IMG/VR virus record: IMGVR_UViG_3300042868_009989 | Location: 1-31,182 of that record | Length of the DNA stretch: 31,182 nt | DNA from: a virus | Direction: 5' to 3' (one strand) | Part shown: positions 22,344-28,324 of the stretch, piece by piece | Layout of the letters: each line of letters begins with the position of its first letter | Position numbering within the stretch: the stretch's first letter is position 1 | Notes under the pieces: generated by a model | Database searches by the model: none | Told to the model about the DNA's origin: nothing | What the model saw: only the letters and a program-made list of their open reading frames with translations | Position numbers and translations under genes: made by a program

Positions 22344-22678
22344 GGCAGACGATGGATGAGGATCGGCGGCAGACTCGGTCGGTCGGCTCTCACTGCCAGC
22401 CACACCACCTCCGGCTCGTATGGATCCCGCATGAGGCACAGCATCGAGTCGTATGCGTTCAGTGCTTGGTGCCAGGTCGCTGTCTCCGCGTCGGCATTGG
22501 TCGGCGTCATGTCGATCGCCTCGCCGACGCTTGCGCTCAAAGATCGAGGCGACGGGAGTGAGCTTGGCGACGATGGCGGCGTATCCCTCTTGAGGATCAT
22601 CGAGGCGGCCGGCGGCCGCTGGGGCTTTCCCTGTTTCGCGGCCTGCTGTGCGGCAATCTTTTCGGCGATGGTGAGCAT
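22289..22678 (-). CDS. Hypothetical early protein (129 aa)
   Basis: A 129-aa product from ATG 22676-22678 (MLTIAEKIAAQQAAKQGKPQ), preferred over a longer frame to 22783. The leader is C/A-rich (CCCAATTACCCCCA) with no SD. A helical N-terminus is followed by a Ser/Pro-rich linker (TPPSSPSSLPSPRSL) and a compact C-terminal part (WHQALNAYDSMLCLMRDPYEPEVVWLAVRADRP). No family is recognised. The N-terminal motif is shared with the next gene. The gap between it and SSB (22679-22800) is GC-rich, and I see no clear signal in it. Confidence 0.6.
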   Translation of the reverse strand: MLTIAEKIAAQQAAKQGKPQRPPAASMILKRDTPPSSPSSLPSPRSLSASVGEAIDMTPTNADAETATWHQALNAYDSMLCLMRDPYEPEVVWLAVRADRPSLPPILIHRLPWVIYDHPNTPRHPNEPF

Positions 22679-22800
22679 TGGGGGTAATTGGGTGGGAAAT
22701 TGGCGGCCCGTTGACTTGGCGGTCGGATTTGGAATCCTCGCCATCCGCCGGATCGGTACGCGCGACGGGCCAAGCGCGCGCACCTACGGCTGAGAGACTT

Positions 22801-23511
22801 TTAGTAGTCGCTCGGGCTGAGCAGTGCCTGCACCTCGGTTAGTGCAGCGATCAGCAATGCGTCCTCGGACTTGTTCGACTTGAGCGCGCTCGGCAGCCAC
22901 TTCTGGATCAGCAGCTCGACGCCTTCCTCATCGACATCGCCCAGGGCTTTGCCTGTGTGTTTGCCGATGTGAACGATCACCTTCTGCCATGCAGCGCGCT
23001 CGTCCGCAGGTGCTTTAGCTGAGGCAGCCGGTGCGCTCTGTGGTGAGCTTTGGGTGTCGCGATCTTGGACGCGGGTGTACTGGCCAGTAGGCTTGAGTGG
23101 CTCGTTGTCCTTGTCTTTTTTATCAGCCCAAATTTTGCTGATATTTGAGAAGACTTTGCCGTCACGCTCATCTTGATCGACAAGAACTTTTACACCCATG
23201 CCGATCAAATCCTCAGCGTCGAATCCATCACGCTCTGCGGCCGTAAGTTTTCGGCCCAAAATGGACTCAAGATCTTTTCGGAAACTAGATTTTTCATGAA
23301 TCGAAGGTGTGTATGGTCTGCTCCAAATGAGGTATGGTGTTCCGTCATCCCTAAGCACTTCGCTTTCGTAAACGAGCTTGAAGACCTCGCGCTCGCCGTA
23401 CTGGCTTTGCTGTTTTTTCAGTGGCGTGACATCGACGATCACGGCCTTTACTTTTCCTTCGGTCTGCGGGTGCGGGGTAAAGTCCCCGCCTTTTTTTTCA
23501 CTTAGTTTCAT
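22801..23511 (-). CDS. Single-stranded DNA-binding protein-like (OB fold)
   Basis: A 236-aa protein starting MKLSEKKGGDFTPHPQTEGKV. The first ~130 residues look like the OB-fold phage SSB-like family: VKAVIVDVTPLKKQ, EVFKLVYESEV, YTPSIHEKSSFRKDLESILGRKLT and LIGMGVKVLVDQDERDGKVFSNISKIW. A Ser/Ala/Pro linker (about 145-170) leads to a helical C-terminal domain (about 170-236). It would protect ssDNA at replication forks. It lies upstream of the coiled-coil protein and replication genes in the same transcript. Confidence 0.75.
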   Translation of the reverse strand: MKLSEKKGGDFTPHPQTEGKVKAVIVDVTPLKKQQSQYGEREVFKLVYESEVLRDDGTPYLIWSRPYTPSIHEKSSFRKDLESILGRKLTAAERDGFDAEDLIGMGVKVLVDQDERDGKVFSNISKIWADKKDKDNEPLKPTGQYTRVQDRDTQSSPQSAPAASAKAPADERAAWQKVIVHIGKHTGKALGDVDEEGVELLIQKWLPSALKSNKSEDALLIAALTEVQALLSPSDY

Positions 23512-23582
23512 AGTATTTCAGTTGGTCAATGGTTTCGATTTGTCCGCGTGATCGTCGGGTGCGCGGCCCCCGTTACGTGCTG

Positions 23583-23834
23583 TCAAAATGATGTTGGTGC
23601 GTTGAGCTTGCGGTGAGCCTCCTGCGTGATGATCACGCCGTTGCCGGCCGCTGGGGCGAACTTGTCCACGCCGTGCTCGAGGAGTTGCAGTGCAAGCACT
23701 TCCTTCGAGTTGCTGGGTGAGACGCGCAGGCATGTGTCCTGGCGTTCGATGACTTTGTAAGTGTCCTCGCGCTGTGTGCGCTCTCGGATGATGACATGCG
23801 GCCGGAAGGTGCGTTGGTGGATTTGGAAGATCAT
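23583..23834 (-). CDS. Hypothetical early protein (83 aa)
   Basis: An 83-aa protein starting MIFQIHQRTFRPHVIIRERTQRED. It has a beta-rich N-terminal half (TYKVIERQDTCLRVSP) and a helical second half (SKEVLALQLLEHGVDKFA). No family is recognised. The leader AACACAACACACCA is C/A-rich. Its TGA stop forms part of a TTTTGACA element. The 71-nt gap to the SSB start contains no other feature I can support. Confidence 0.65.
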   Translation of the reverse strand: MIFQIHQRTFRPHVIIRERTQREDTYKVIERQDTCLRVSPSNSKEVLALQLLEHGVDKFAPAAGNGVIITQEAHRKLNAPTSF

Positions 23835-23853
23835 TGGTGTGTTGTGTTAGAGA

Positions 23854-24132
23854 TCAGATCCTCGGCCGGATCGCGCGGCGGGCTTCGGCGAACTCTTCTT
23901 CGACGCCGATGCGGTAGGAGCGCATGGCATTCGTCGCGGTTGCGAAGGCGGCGATGAGCCCTGCGCCGGTTGCGGCGATGAGGATCAGCAGCCAGATCGA
24001 GCTCGCGCCCTGCTGATTTGAGATGATTGCGCCAGGTATCCAGCAGGCGGCGGCAACGGCGGCCATGAACAAGGCGGCGGATTGGAATGCGCATGAGCGC
24101 GCTTGGGAGTAGTATTTTTCGGAGCGTTTCAT
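23854..24132 (-). CDS. Small membrane protein, two transmembrane helices (92 aa)
   Basis: A 92-aa protein starting MKRSEKYYSQARSC. Two hydrophobic segments (about 18-38, ALFMAAVAAACWIPGAII; about 46-66, IWLLILIAATGAGLIAAF) are separated by a short polar loop, with a basic/acidic C-terminal tail (EEEFAEARRAIRPRI). Both ends are probably cytoplasmic. An early membrane protein near the lysogeny switch could be a superinfection-exclusion factor; this is inference from position and topology only. Its leader AACCACAACCCAATCCAAAA lacks an SD. Confidence 0.7.
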   Translation of the reverse strand: MKRSEKYYSQARSCAFQSAALFMAAVAAACWIPGAIISNQQGASSIWLLILIAATGAGLIAAFATATNAMRSYRIGVEEEFAEARRAIRPRI

Positions 24133-24150
24133 TTTTGGATTGGGTTGTGG

Positions 24151-24360
24151 TTAGTAGGTGAGAGCAGTTGGAGATGGCGGCGCGGTGCGTGCGTCCTTGA
24201 GCTGAATGAGCACCTTCGCGAGGTCGTAGCGAACAAGGCTGTCGATGCGGAACTCGGGGCTGATGACTCCCTTGGATTCGAGATTGCGGACAGTCGGTGC
24301 AGAGACACCGAGCTCCTTGGCCAAGGCAGCGGCAGTGATGAGGCGAGGCTTGGTTTTCAC
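24151..24360 (-). CDS. MerR/excisionase-like HTH protein (69 aa)
   Basis: A 69-aa product from GTG 24358-24360, with a strong SD (AGGAGGTG) inside the end of the upstream gene. The HTH is LITAAALAKELGVSAPTVRNLESKGVISPEFRID, followed by VRYDLAKVLIQLKD, the layout of the MerR-like HTH_17 / excisionase group. As the second gene leaving the switch it is a good candidate for a Cro-like or excisionase (Xis) protein. Confidence 0.75.
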   Translation of the reverse strand: MKTKPRLITAAALAKELGVSAPTVRNLESKGVISPEFRIDSLVRYDLAKVLIQLKDARTAPPSPTALTY

Positions 24361-24545
24361 GCCGCACCTCCTTCGAGTTGCGCCTTAGCGGCGGCGGTGA
24401 GGATTTCGCGGATGGACTGCTGAACGGTCAGCCCGGTGGCCGAATACGCGATGATGTAGTCCTTGGTTTGCTCTGGAAGATCCTTGAGCGCGATTTGCGG
24501 AAGAGTGCTTGTTTCAAGCGGTTTTGAAAGCGTGTCTGCGTTCAT
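24357..24545 (-). CDS. First leftward early protein (62 aa)
   Basis: A 62-aa protein starting MNADTLSKPLETSTLPQIALKDLPEQ. The second half is helical (TVQQSIREILTAAAKAQLEGGAA) and ends in Gly-Gly, encoded by the SD of the next gene. It is the first gene of the leftward early transcript, next to the operators. It has the size of small antirepressors, but no motif supports that. Confidence 0.7.
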   Translation of the reverse strand: MNADTLSKPLETSTLPQIALKDLPEQTKDYIIAYSATGLTVQQSIREILTAAAKAQLEGGAA

Positions 24546-24554
24546 GTCAATGCC

Positions 24555-24582
24555 GTTTTAGCGTAATTTACGCCATTGCCAA
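24555..24582 (-). promoter_or_regulatory. Leftward early promoter
   Basis: On the minus strand, TTGGCA (24577-24582), a 16-nt spacer and TAAAAC (24555-24560) lie just upstream of the first leftward gene (ATG at 24545). The spacer holds operator 1 (24561-24573), so repressor bound there would block RNA polymerase. This promoter would drive the whole minus-strand programme. Confidence 0.6.
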
Positions 24583-24625
24583 GCGTAAAATTCGCTTTTT
24601 GTGAAAAAAATATCGTAGCTTACGC
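24561..24625. promoter_or_regulatory. Three operator-like palindromes of the lysogeny switch
   Basis: Three related 13-mers share the half-site GCGTAA. Operator 1 is GCGTAATTTACGC (24561-24573, perfect palindrome), operator 2 GCGTAAAATTCGC (24583-24595), and operator 3 TCGTAGCTTACGC (24613-24625; GCGTAA on the minus strand). The centres are 22 and 30 nt apart, about two and three helical turns, so repressors would sit on one face of DNA. They lie between the divergent repressor and early genes, as in lambdoid control regions. Confidence 0.75.
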
Positions 24626-24648
24626 CGAAACAGGGTTAAACTGGCCCC

Positions 24649-25056
24649 ATGATCCAATTTGAAGACATCGAGAAGCGCCTCAAGGGCATTGGAAAAGACC
24701 GAAAGTGGCTGGCTGATAATTCGGGGCGCAGCTACGATTCGATCCGCACTGCCCTGGCTAAAAGAGCAGCGCCGAAGTCCCGCAGCGCCCTGCTGCAAAA
24801 GGCTTTGACCGACGCCATTGAGCGCGAGGAATCCGAGCAGGCAAAGAAGCCGGAACTCACGAAGTCGATCTCGCTTGAACCTTCGATTGAGGAATACCGG
24901 CTCTGGTCGGAGGCTTTCAAATCGAGCCCGTACTCGACGATTGAGGAATGGGCGGTCGCTGCGCTGAATAGATCATCCGGTGCGCTGCATGCCCTCCCGA
25001 CATCCATGGTCGCCGAAGAGCCTGACGAGTATGGATCAAAGAGAAGGCCGAAGTGA
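24649..25056 (+). CDS. Phage repressor candidate (CI-like HTH)
   Basis: A 135-aa protein starting MIQFEDIEKRLKGIGKDRKWLAD. The N-terminal region is a lambda-repressor-like HTH: IEKRLKGIGKDRKWLADNSGRSYDSIRTALAKRA (about 7-41). It is followed by a helical linker (SALLQKALTDAIEREESE) and a C-terminal part without a LexA-type Ser-Lys protease, so induction would not be by self-cleavage. It is divergent from the early operon across three operator palindromes, which gives the role. Terminators follow 80-120 nt past its stop. Confidence 0.75.
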   Translation: MIQFEDIEKRLKGIGKDRKWLADNSGRSYDSIRTALAKRAAPKSRSALLQKALTDAIEREESEQAKKPELTKSISLEPSIEEYRLWSEAFKSSPYSTIEEWAVAALNRSSGALHALPTSMVAEEPDEYGSKRRPK

Positions 25057-25135
25057 TCGCCATGTATCCAGCGCGGAGGTATGCGAGCTGGGCGTCAATC
25101 GTCCACACTTTTACCGCATCGGTAATGCTCGCCGG

Positions 25136-25168
25136 ACCATTTTCCTGACGCTACGAAAATGGTTTTTT
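25136..25168 (+). terminator. Intrinsic terminator downstream of repressor
   Basis: A perfect 9-bp stem ACCATTTTC / GAAAATGGT (25136-25144 and 25155-25163) with a 10-nt loop is followed by five more T residues. It lies 80 nt past the repressor stop and would insulate the att site and integrase gene from repressor transcription. Confidence 0.75.
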
Positions 25169-25174
25169 GCGCGT

Positions 25175-25197
25175 ATGGTCCCTGAAGGGTCCATTTT
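25175..25197 (+). terminator. Second, weaker terminator-like hairpin
   Basis: TGGTCCC-TGAA-GGGTCCA (one T-T mismatch) is followed by TTTTT. It lies directly after the first terminator. Together they may form a tandem terminator, or the repeat may belong to the attP arm region. Confidence 0.5.
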
Positions 25198-25243
25198 TAA
25201 GACAAGGCCCGCAATCCTTTATGAATAGCGAGTCCTCCTGTTC

Positions 25244-25288
25244 TTCGTAATGAGCAGGTCGTCGGTTCAAATCCGACCAGCGGCTCCA
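25244..25288 (+). other. attP core: 3' half of tRNA-Thr(CGT)
   Basis: The stretch carries an anticodon loop TTCGTAA (anticodon CGT, Thr), the anticodon-stem 3' strand TGAGC, variable region, a T-arm with a perfect 5-bp stem (GTCGG-TTCAAAT-CCGAC), the acceptor 3' strand CAGCGGC, discriminator T and encoded CCA. The bases before it do not form the matching 5' half (no GCTCA stem strand, D-arm or GCCGCTG), so this is not a complete tRNA gene. Such a 3' fragment next to an integrase is the phage copy of a tRNA att site; after integration it restores the host tRNA. The whole gap from 25057 to 25368 holds only this, the terminators, and an A/G-rich run (25305-25330) before the integrase. Confidence 0.8.
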
Positions 25289-25368
25289 TTTTACTAGGGT
25301 TTTAGAGGGAAAAAAGGGAAAAAGAAGAAACTTGAGAAAGTACGAAAGGGCCATAAGGTGCAGGCAAG

Positions 25369-26454
25369 ATGCCGCGCGTAGCTGAGATCAAACCGTTCAA
25401 GACGCCTCAAGGGTGGCGGGTAAATATCCCGAAGAGCATGGCCGCCGATGGAAAGCGGCATAAAAAATACTTCCGCACGGAGTCCGAGGCGAATCGATAC
25501 GCGGGCAAGCTGAGGTCGCAATACGCCTCGGGTGTCCGGGGATCGGCGCTACCTCTTGCGATCGCTTTGCAGGCGACTGAGGCCATCAGCATCCTCGAAG
25601 GTACCGGCGTTGGACTGGTCGAGGCGGCGAAGATCGTGGCGAAGCAAATGGCGACCTCAGGCGCGCAGGAAACATTCAGCGAGCGGTACGATCGCGCCAT
25701 GCTCGATGGCGAAGGCAGGTGGTCGAAACGCTACCGGCAGGACATGGATCGTATGCTGCGGTGGTTACCAAAAGGTTTTTTGGCAAAGCCCTGCGGGGTG
25801 ATCGACCGGGGTGTCATTGAAAAAGCCCTGGTCGAAGATCGGAAACTCTCCCGTGCGACGATCGACATGCGGACGACGCGCATCCTCGCCATCCTTCACT
25901 ACCGCGAGCGGCACCGGAAAAGCTCGGAGATCAAGATCCTCACGCTGGCTGAGGTGGAGAAGGTGCTCGGGCATTGCCAGACGGTCGAGGAGCGGCGTGT
26001 GGTGGCTCTCCTCGCCTTTGCGGGCATCCGACCGGATGCTGAGTCGGGAGAGATCGCGCGGCTCGACTGGGAGGCTGTGGGAGCGAAGGAAATCTACATT
26101 GCGCCCACGACATCGAAGACCGGATCGGACCGGCATATTGAAATCACGCCGAGGCTGCGGGCGGAGCTGGTCGGTCATCCTACCGAGGGGCCGGTGTTGC
26201 CTGCGGGTTGGCGGCGAGCTTGGCAGCGGATACGGAAGGCGGCAGGCATCGCGGGCGAGCAAGACATTCTCCGGCATTCCTATGCGAGTCACATATTGGC
26301 GGCGACTTCGGAAGAGCACGCGAAACAATGCCTCGGGCATGCGGCTGGAAGTTCCACCCTCTTTCGACATTATAGAAGGGCGGTGACGCAGGCCGATGGG
26401 TTGGCCTATTTCGGACTGTGCCAGGATAAAAAGAAACGGACGAAAAGCGGGTGA
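25369..26454 (+). CDS. int: Tyrosine recombinase integrase
   Basis: A 361-aa protein starting MPRVAEIKPFKTPQGWRVNIP (an N-terminal AP2-like strand region), then a SAM-like core-binding domain (about 100-180). The catalytic domain has Arg221 in FAGIRPDAESGEIARLDW, Lys250 in TSKTGSDRHI, Arg302 in DILRHSYASHIL, His324 in LGHAAGSS and nucleophile Tyr335 in FRHYRR. The usual His three residues before the second Arg is Asp299 here. An SD-like AAGG lies upstream of the start. It lies 80 nt past the tRNA-Thr att core and would catalyse site-specific integration and excision. It converges with the minus-strand gene at 26483. Confidence 0.95.
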   Translation: MPRVAEIKPFKTPQGWRVNIPKSMAADGKRHKKYFRTESEANRYAGKLRSQYASGVRGSALPLAIALQATEAISILEGTGVGLVEAAKIVAKQMATSGAQETFSERYDRAMLDGEGRWSKRYRQDMDRMLRWLPKGFLAKPCGVIDRGVIEKALVEDRKLSRATIDMRTTRILAILHYRERHRKSSEIKILTLAEVEKVLGHCQTVEERRVVALLAFAGIRPDAESGEIARLDWEAVGAKEIYIAPTTSKTGSDRHIEITPRLRAELVGHPTEGPVLPAGWRRAWQRIRKAAGIAGEQDILRHSYASHILAATSEEHAKQCLGHAAGSSTLFRHYRRAVTQADGLAYFGLCQDKKKRTKSG

Positions 26455-26482
26455 AGCTGCATTCGATCGCGCGCTTTCGGCC

Positions 26483-26728
26483 TCAAGCCTTGCGAAAAAG
26501 GTTGATCGTTGTGCCGTTCCGGCGAATCCGCCTTTTGGTCAAAAGTCCATTTGTCTGCATGTTTTGGAGTCGGTTTCGAGCGATGTTAAGCGTCAAAGTC
26601 GAATTCTTCTTCCGGGCCTCGGCATAGAAATCATCGACGCTGAACTCATCCGCACGCTGGGGCTCATCGACGAGTTGCGAGAGCGCGAAATCGAGCGAGC
26701 TGATCACGTCGGTTGTTTTCTTTTTCAT
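26483..26728 (-). CDS. Winged-helix-like protein (81 aa)
   Basis: An 81-aa product from ATG 26726-26728 (MKKKTTDVISSLDFALSQLVDEPQ), overlapping the phosphoesterase stop as ATGA. Residues about 26-81 form a winged helix: FSVDDFYAEARKKNSTLTLNIARNRLQNMQTNGLL, then wing KRRIRRNGTTINLFRKA. It is a likely DNA-binding protein. It is the last gene of the leftward transcript after wrap-around, so it would be expressed late. Confidence 0.75.
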   Translation of the reverse strand: MKKKTTDVISSLDFALSQLVDEPQRADEFSVDDFYAEARKKNSTLTLNIARNRLQNMQTNGLLTKRRIRRNGTTINLFRKA

Positions 26729-27456
26729 AAAATGCCCATCGGCGAGATCCAAGTAGTTCCTTCCTTGATCACATGCCAAGCCTGCCATGCGCCGGTGCGA
26801 TCGTTGATGATGCCGTAGAGCCAACCGTTGCGCCATGCGAGCTTGGCGGGTGTGCGGTCGGCGTAGGACAGCGCATCGATGTCGGCAAGGCAACCGACAG
26901 AAAAGCTCGCCTCGCCATCGATGTGGCGGGCGGTGTAGACATCGGGCTTGTGGGTGTGGCCGTGCAGGCAGGCGCCCCAGTTCTCGAAATGCGCCTTAGC
27001 CGGGTACATGGTGGCGCGGAAGCCATGGATCAGCTTCGGTCCTCCCTCGGGCATGCGCAGGTACTTGCCGACATGATACGGCACCCATGCGATCTTGCGC
27101 TTTTTGAACTCATCCTCCGAGGCTTGAGCGAGCTTCGCACAATGTTCGCGGAGCATGCCGTCCGAGCACTTCGTCGAGTGCATCCAGATCCGATCGTCAT
27201 GGTTGCCGAGCGTGAGAAAGTTCGGGCGGAAGGCGTCGAGAAAATCGAGGCCGCATTGGTAGTCATCCGAGATGCCGTCGGCTTTTTCTTCGGGTGATGC
27301 ACCACGGCGCAGCGGCGAGAAATCCCACAGATCGCCGAGGTGGATGCGATGGTGCGGCTTCCAATCGTCGGCGAACGCGAGAAACTTTTTCTTCGCTGCC
27401 TCGCAGACCAGACCGCCGTGGTTATCGGCGGCGACTATGAACTTTTTGTAGGCCAT
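26725..27456 (-). CDS. Calcineurin-like metallophosphoesterase
   Basis: A 243-aa product from ATG 27454-27456 (MAYKKFIVAADNHGG); an alternative start at 27480 adds 8 residues. The metal-binding motifs are in order: AADNHG (D-x-H), HLGDLWDF (GD), TLGNHDDR (GNHD), IHGF and CLHGHTHKP (GHTH). This is a phosphodiesterase or phosphatase, perhaps acting on nucleotides, DNA or RNA ends. It overlaps genes on both sides. It sits past the lysis genes, in the region that often holds accessory functions, rather than with replication. Confidence 0.88.
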   Translation of the reverse strand: MAYKKFIVAADNHGGLVCEAAKKKFLAFADDWKPHHRIHLGDLWDFSPLRRGASPEEKADGISDDYQCGLDFLDAFRPNFLTLGNHDDRIWMHSTKCSDGMLREHCAKLAQASEDEFKKRKIAWVPYHVGKYLRMPEGGPKLIHGFRATMYPAKAHFENWGACLHGHTHKPDVYTARHIDGEASFSVGCLADIDALSYADRTPAKLAWRNGWLYGIINDRTGAWQAWHVIKEGTTWISPMGIL

Positions 27457-27743
27457 GAGCGTTTGTGGGTTGATTCCCATGCGGGAAAGAAAATGTTATC
27501 AAAGCACCTCACGATCGCTTCCTCGGGCAAGCGGTCGATGTAAGCGATTCCAGAGATCGAGAGGGCGGCGTGCATGAGCTCGTGGCGAAGTGTGACACGC
27601 ATGGTTTCGGCGTCGGCTTTCTTGAGTTGGATGGTGAGCGTGTCTTCGTGGAAGTTGCCGTACTCTTCGAGGTCTTCGACGATGGTGATCTTGACCTGTC
27701 GACCACCGATGCGAATCGACTTTGGAATGTCACCCATCGCCAT
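27435..27743 (-). CDS. HExxH metallopeptidase-like protein (102 aa)
   Basis: A 102-aa product from ATG 27741-27743 (MAMGDIPKSIRIGGRQVKI); a TTG at 27761 would add 6 residues. The zinc-site motif LRHELMHAALSISG gives HExxH. It is preceded by a strand-rich part (VKITIVEDLEEYGNFHEDTLTIQL), as in small minimal gluzincin/SprT-like or ImmA-like phage proteins, and it ends IVRCFDNIFFPAWE. It could cleave a repressor or another regulator, or process phage proteins. The substrate is unknown. Confidence 0.75.
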   Translation of the reverse strand: MAMGDIPKSIRIGGRQVKITIVEDLEEYGNFHEDTLTIQLKKADAETMRVTLRHELMHAALSISGIAYIDRLPEEAIVRCFDNIFFPAWESTHKRSWPTKSS

Positions 27744-27753
27744 GAGTTCCGAG

Positions 27754-28317
27754 TCAAACAATCGGGCCGTCGCAGAGGATGTACTCGAAACCCTTTTGGT
27801 TCGCCTTCTTCATCTCGCTGCGGGTGAGCAGATAGAATGCATTCCATTGATCCGGCGGGATGGTCTGGCAGCCGAGCGAGCTGGTCGTGGTGTAGCCGCC
27901 GCGATGAATGTTGATGGCTATCCCCTGCTTGATGCCGTCCATGCCGTCGCGCATGACCGGCAGGGCTTCGCCTTTGGTGTTGGGTCTGAACGCAGGATAG
28001 CCACCGCCGGGGCGACTGATGCCGTGGTTGCCGGGTCGATACGGATGGACACCGGAGATGAGCGAGGCGATGCCTGGGCGGTGGCGGCTCGGGTCGGTGT
28101 TGGCATTGAAGGCGGCAAAGGTTTCGGGGCCGACCACAAAGATCGCATCGTCATAGATGCCGCGATCGTTTGTTCCCTTCGCGCCCATCGTGTCGCGGTA
28201 GTAACCACGGATGCCGACCACGAACATTGGCGGCAGCAGCTCGTCGGGGTAGGCGCGAACCCACACCTTCACGGCGGCTGCCATGACCGCAAACTGTTTG
28301 GCTCGCGGCTTGTTCAT
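27754..28317 (-). CDS. Endolysin candidate with L,D-transpeptidase-like catalytic motif
   Basis: A 187-aa protein starting MNKPRAKQFAVMAAAVKVWVRAYP. The core motif INIHRGGYTTTSSLGCQTIP has His138 and Cys150 arranged like the YkuD H...S-x-G-C active site, followed by WNAFYLL. Related small phage proteins sit in lysis cassettes and are thought to cut or remodel peptidoglycan. The N-terminus has a mild hydrophobic helix (about 8-20) but no clear signal peptide, so export would need the holins. The gene directly follows the lipoprotein-like and holin-like genes. Confidence 0.7.
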   Translation of the reverse strand: MNKPRAKQFAVMAAAVKVWVRAYPDELLPPMFVVGIRGYYRDTMGAKGTNDRGIYDDAIFVVGPETFAAFNANTDPSRHRPGIASLISGVHPYRPGNHGISRPGGGYPAFRPNTKGEALPVMRDGMDGIKQGIAINIHRGGYTTTSSLGCQTIPPDQWNAFYLLTRSEMKKANQKGFEYILCDGPIV

Positions 28318-28324
28318 GGGTCAG

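Noticed and set aside
23518-23733. Minus-strand 71-codon frame overlapping the 83-aa gene
   Set aside because: It lies largely within the 83-aa gene in another frame, with Arg/Gln-rich shadow composition.
24980-25228. Plus-strand frame of up to 82 codons after the repressor, with an HTH-like stretch (SSAEVCELGVNRPHFYRIG)
   Set aside because: Its second half runs through two terminator hairpins and it overlaps the repressor gene end; it may be a remnant, but I cannot support it as a gene.
25200-25288. Complete tRNA-Thr gene
   Set aside because: Only the 3' half fits; no 5' acceptor strand, D-arm or matching anticodon-stem strand is present upstream.
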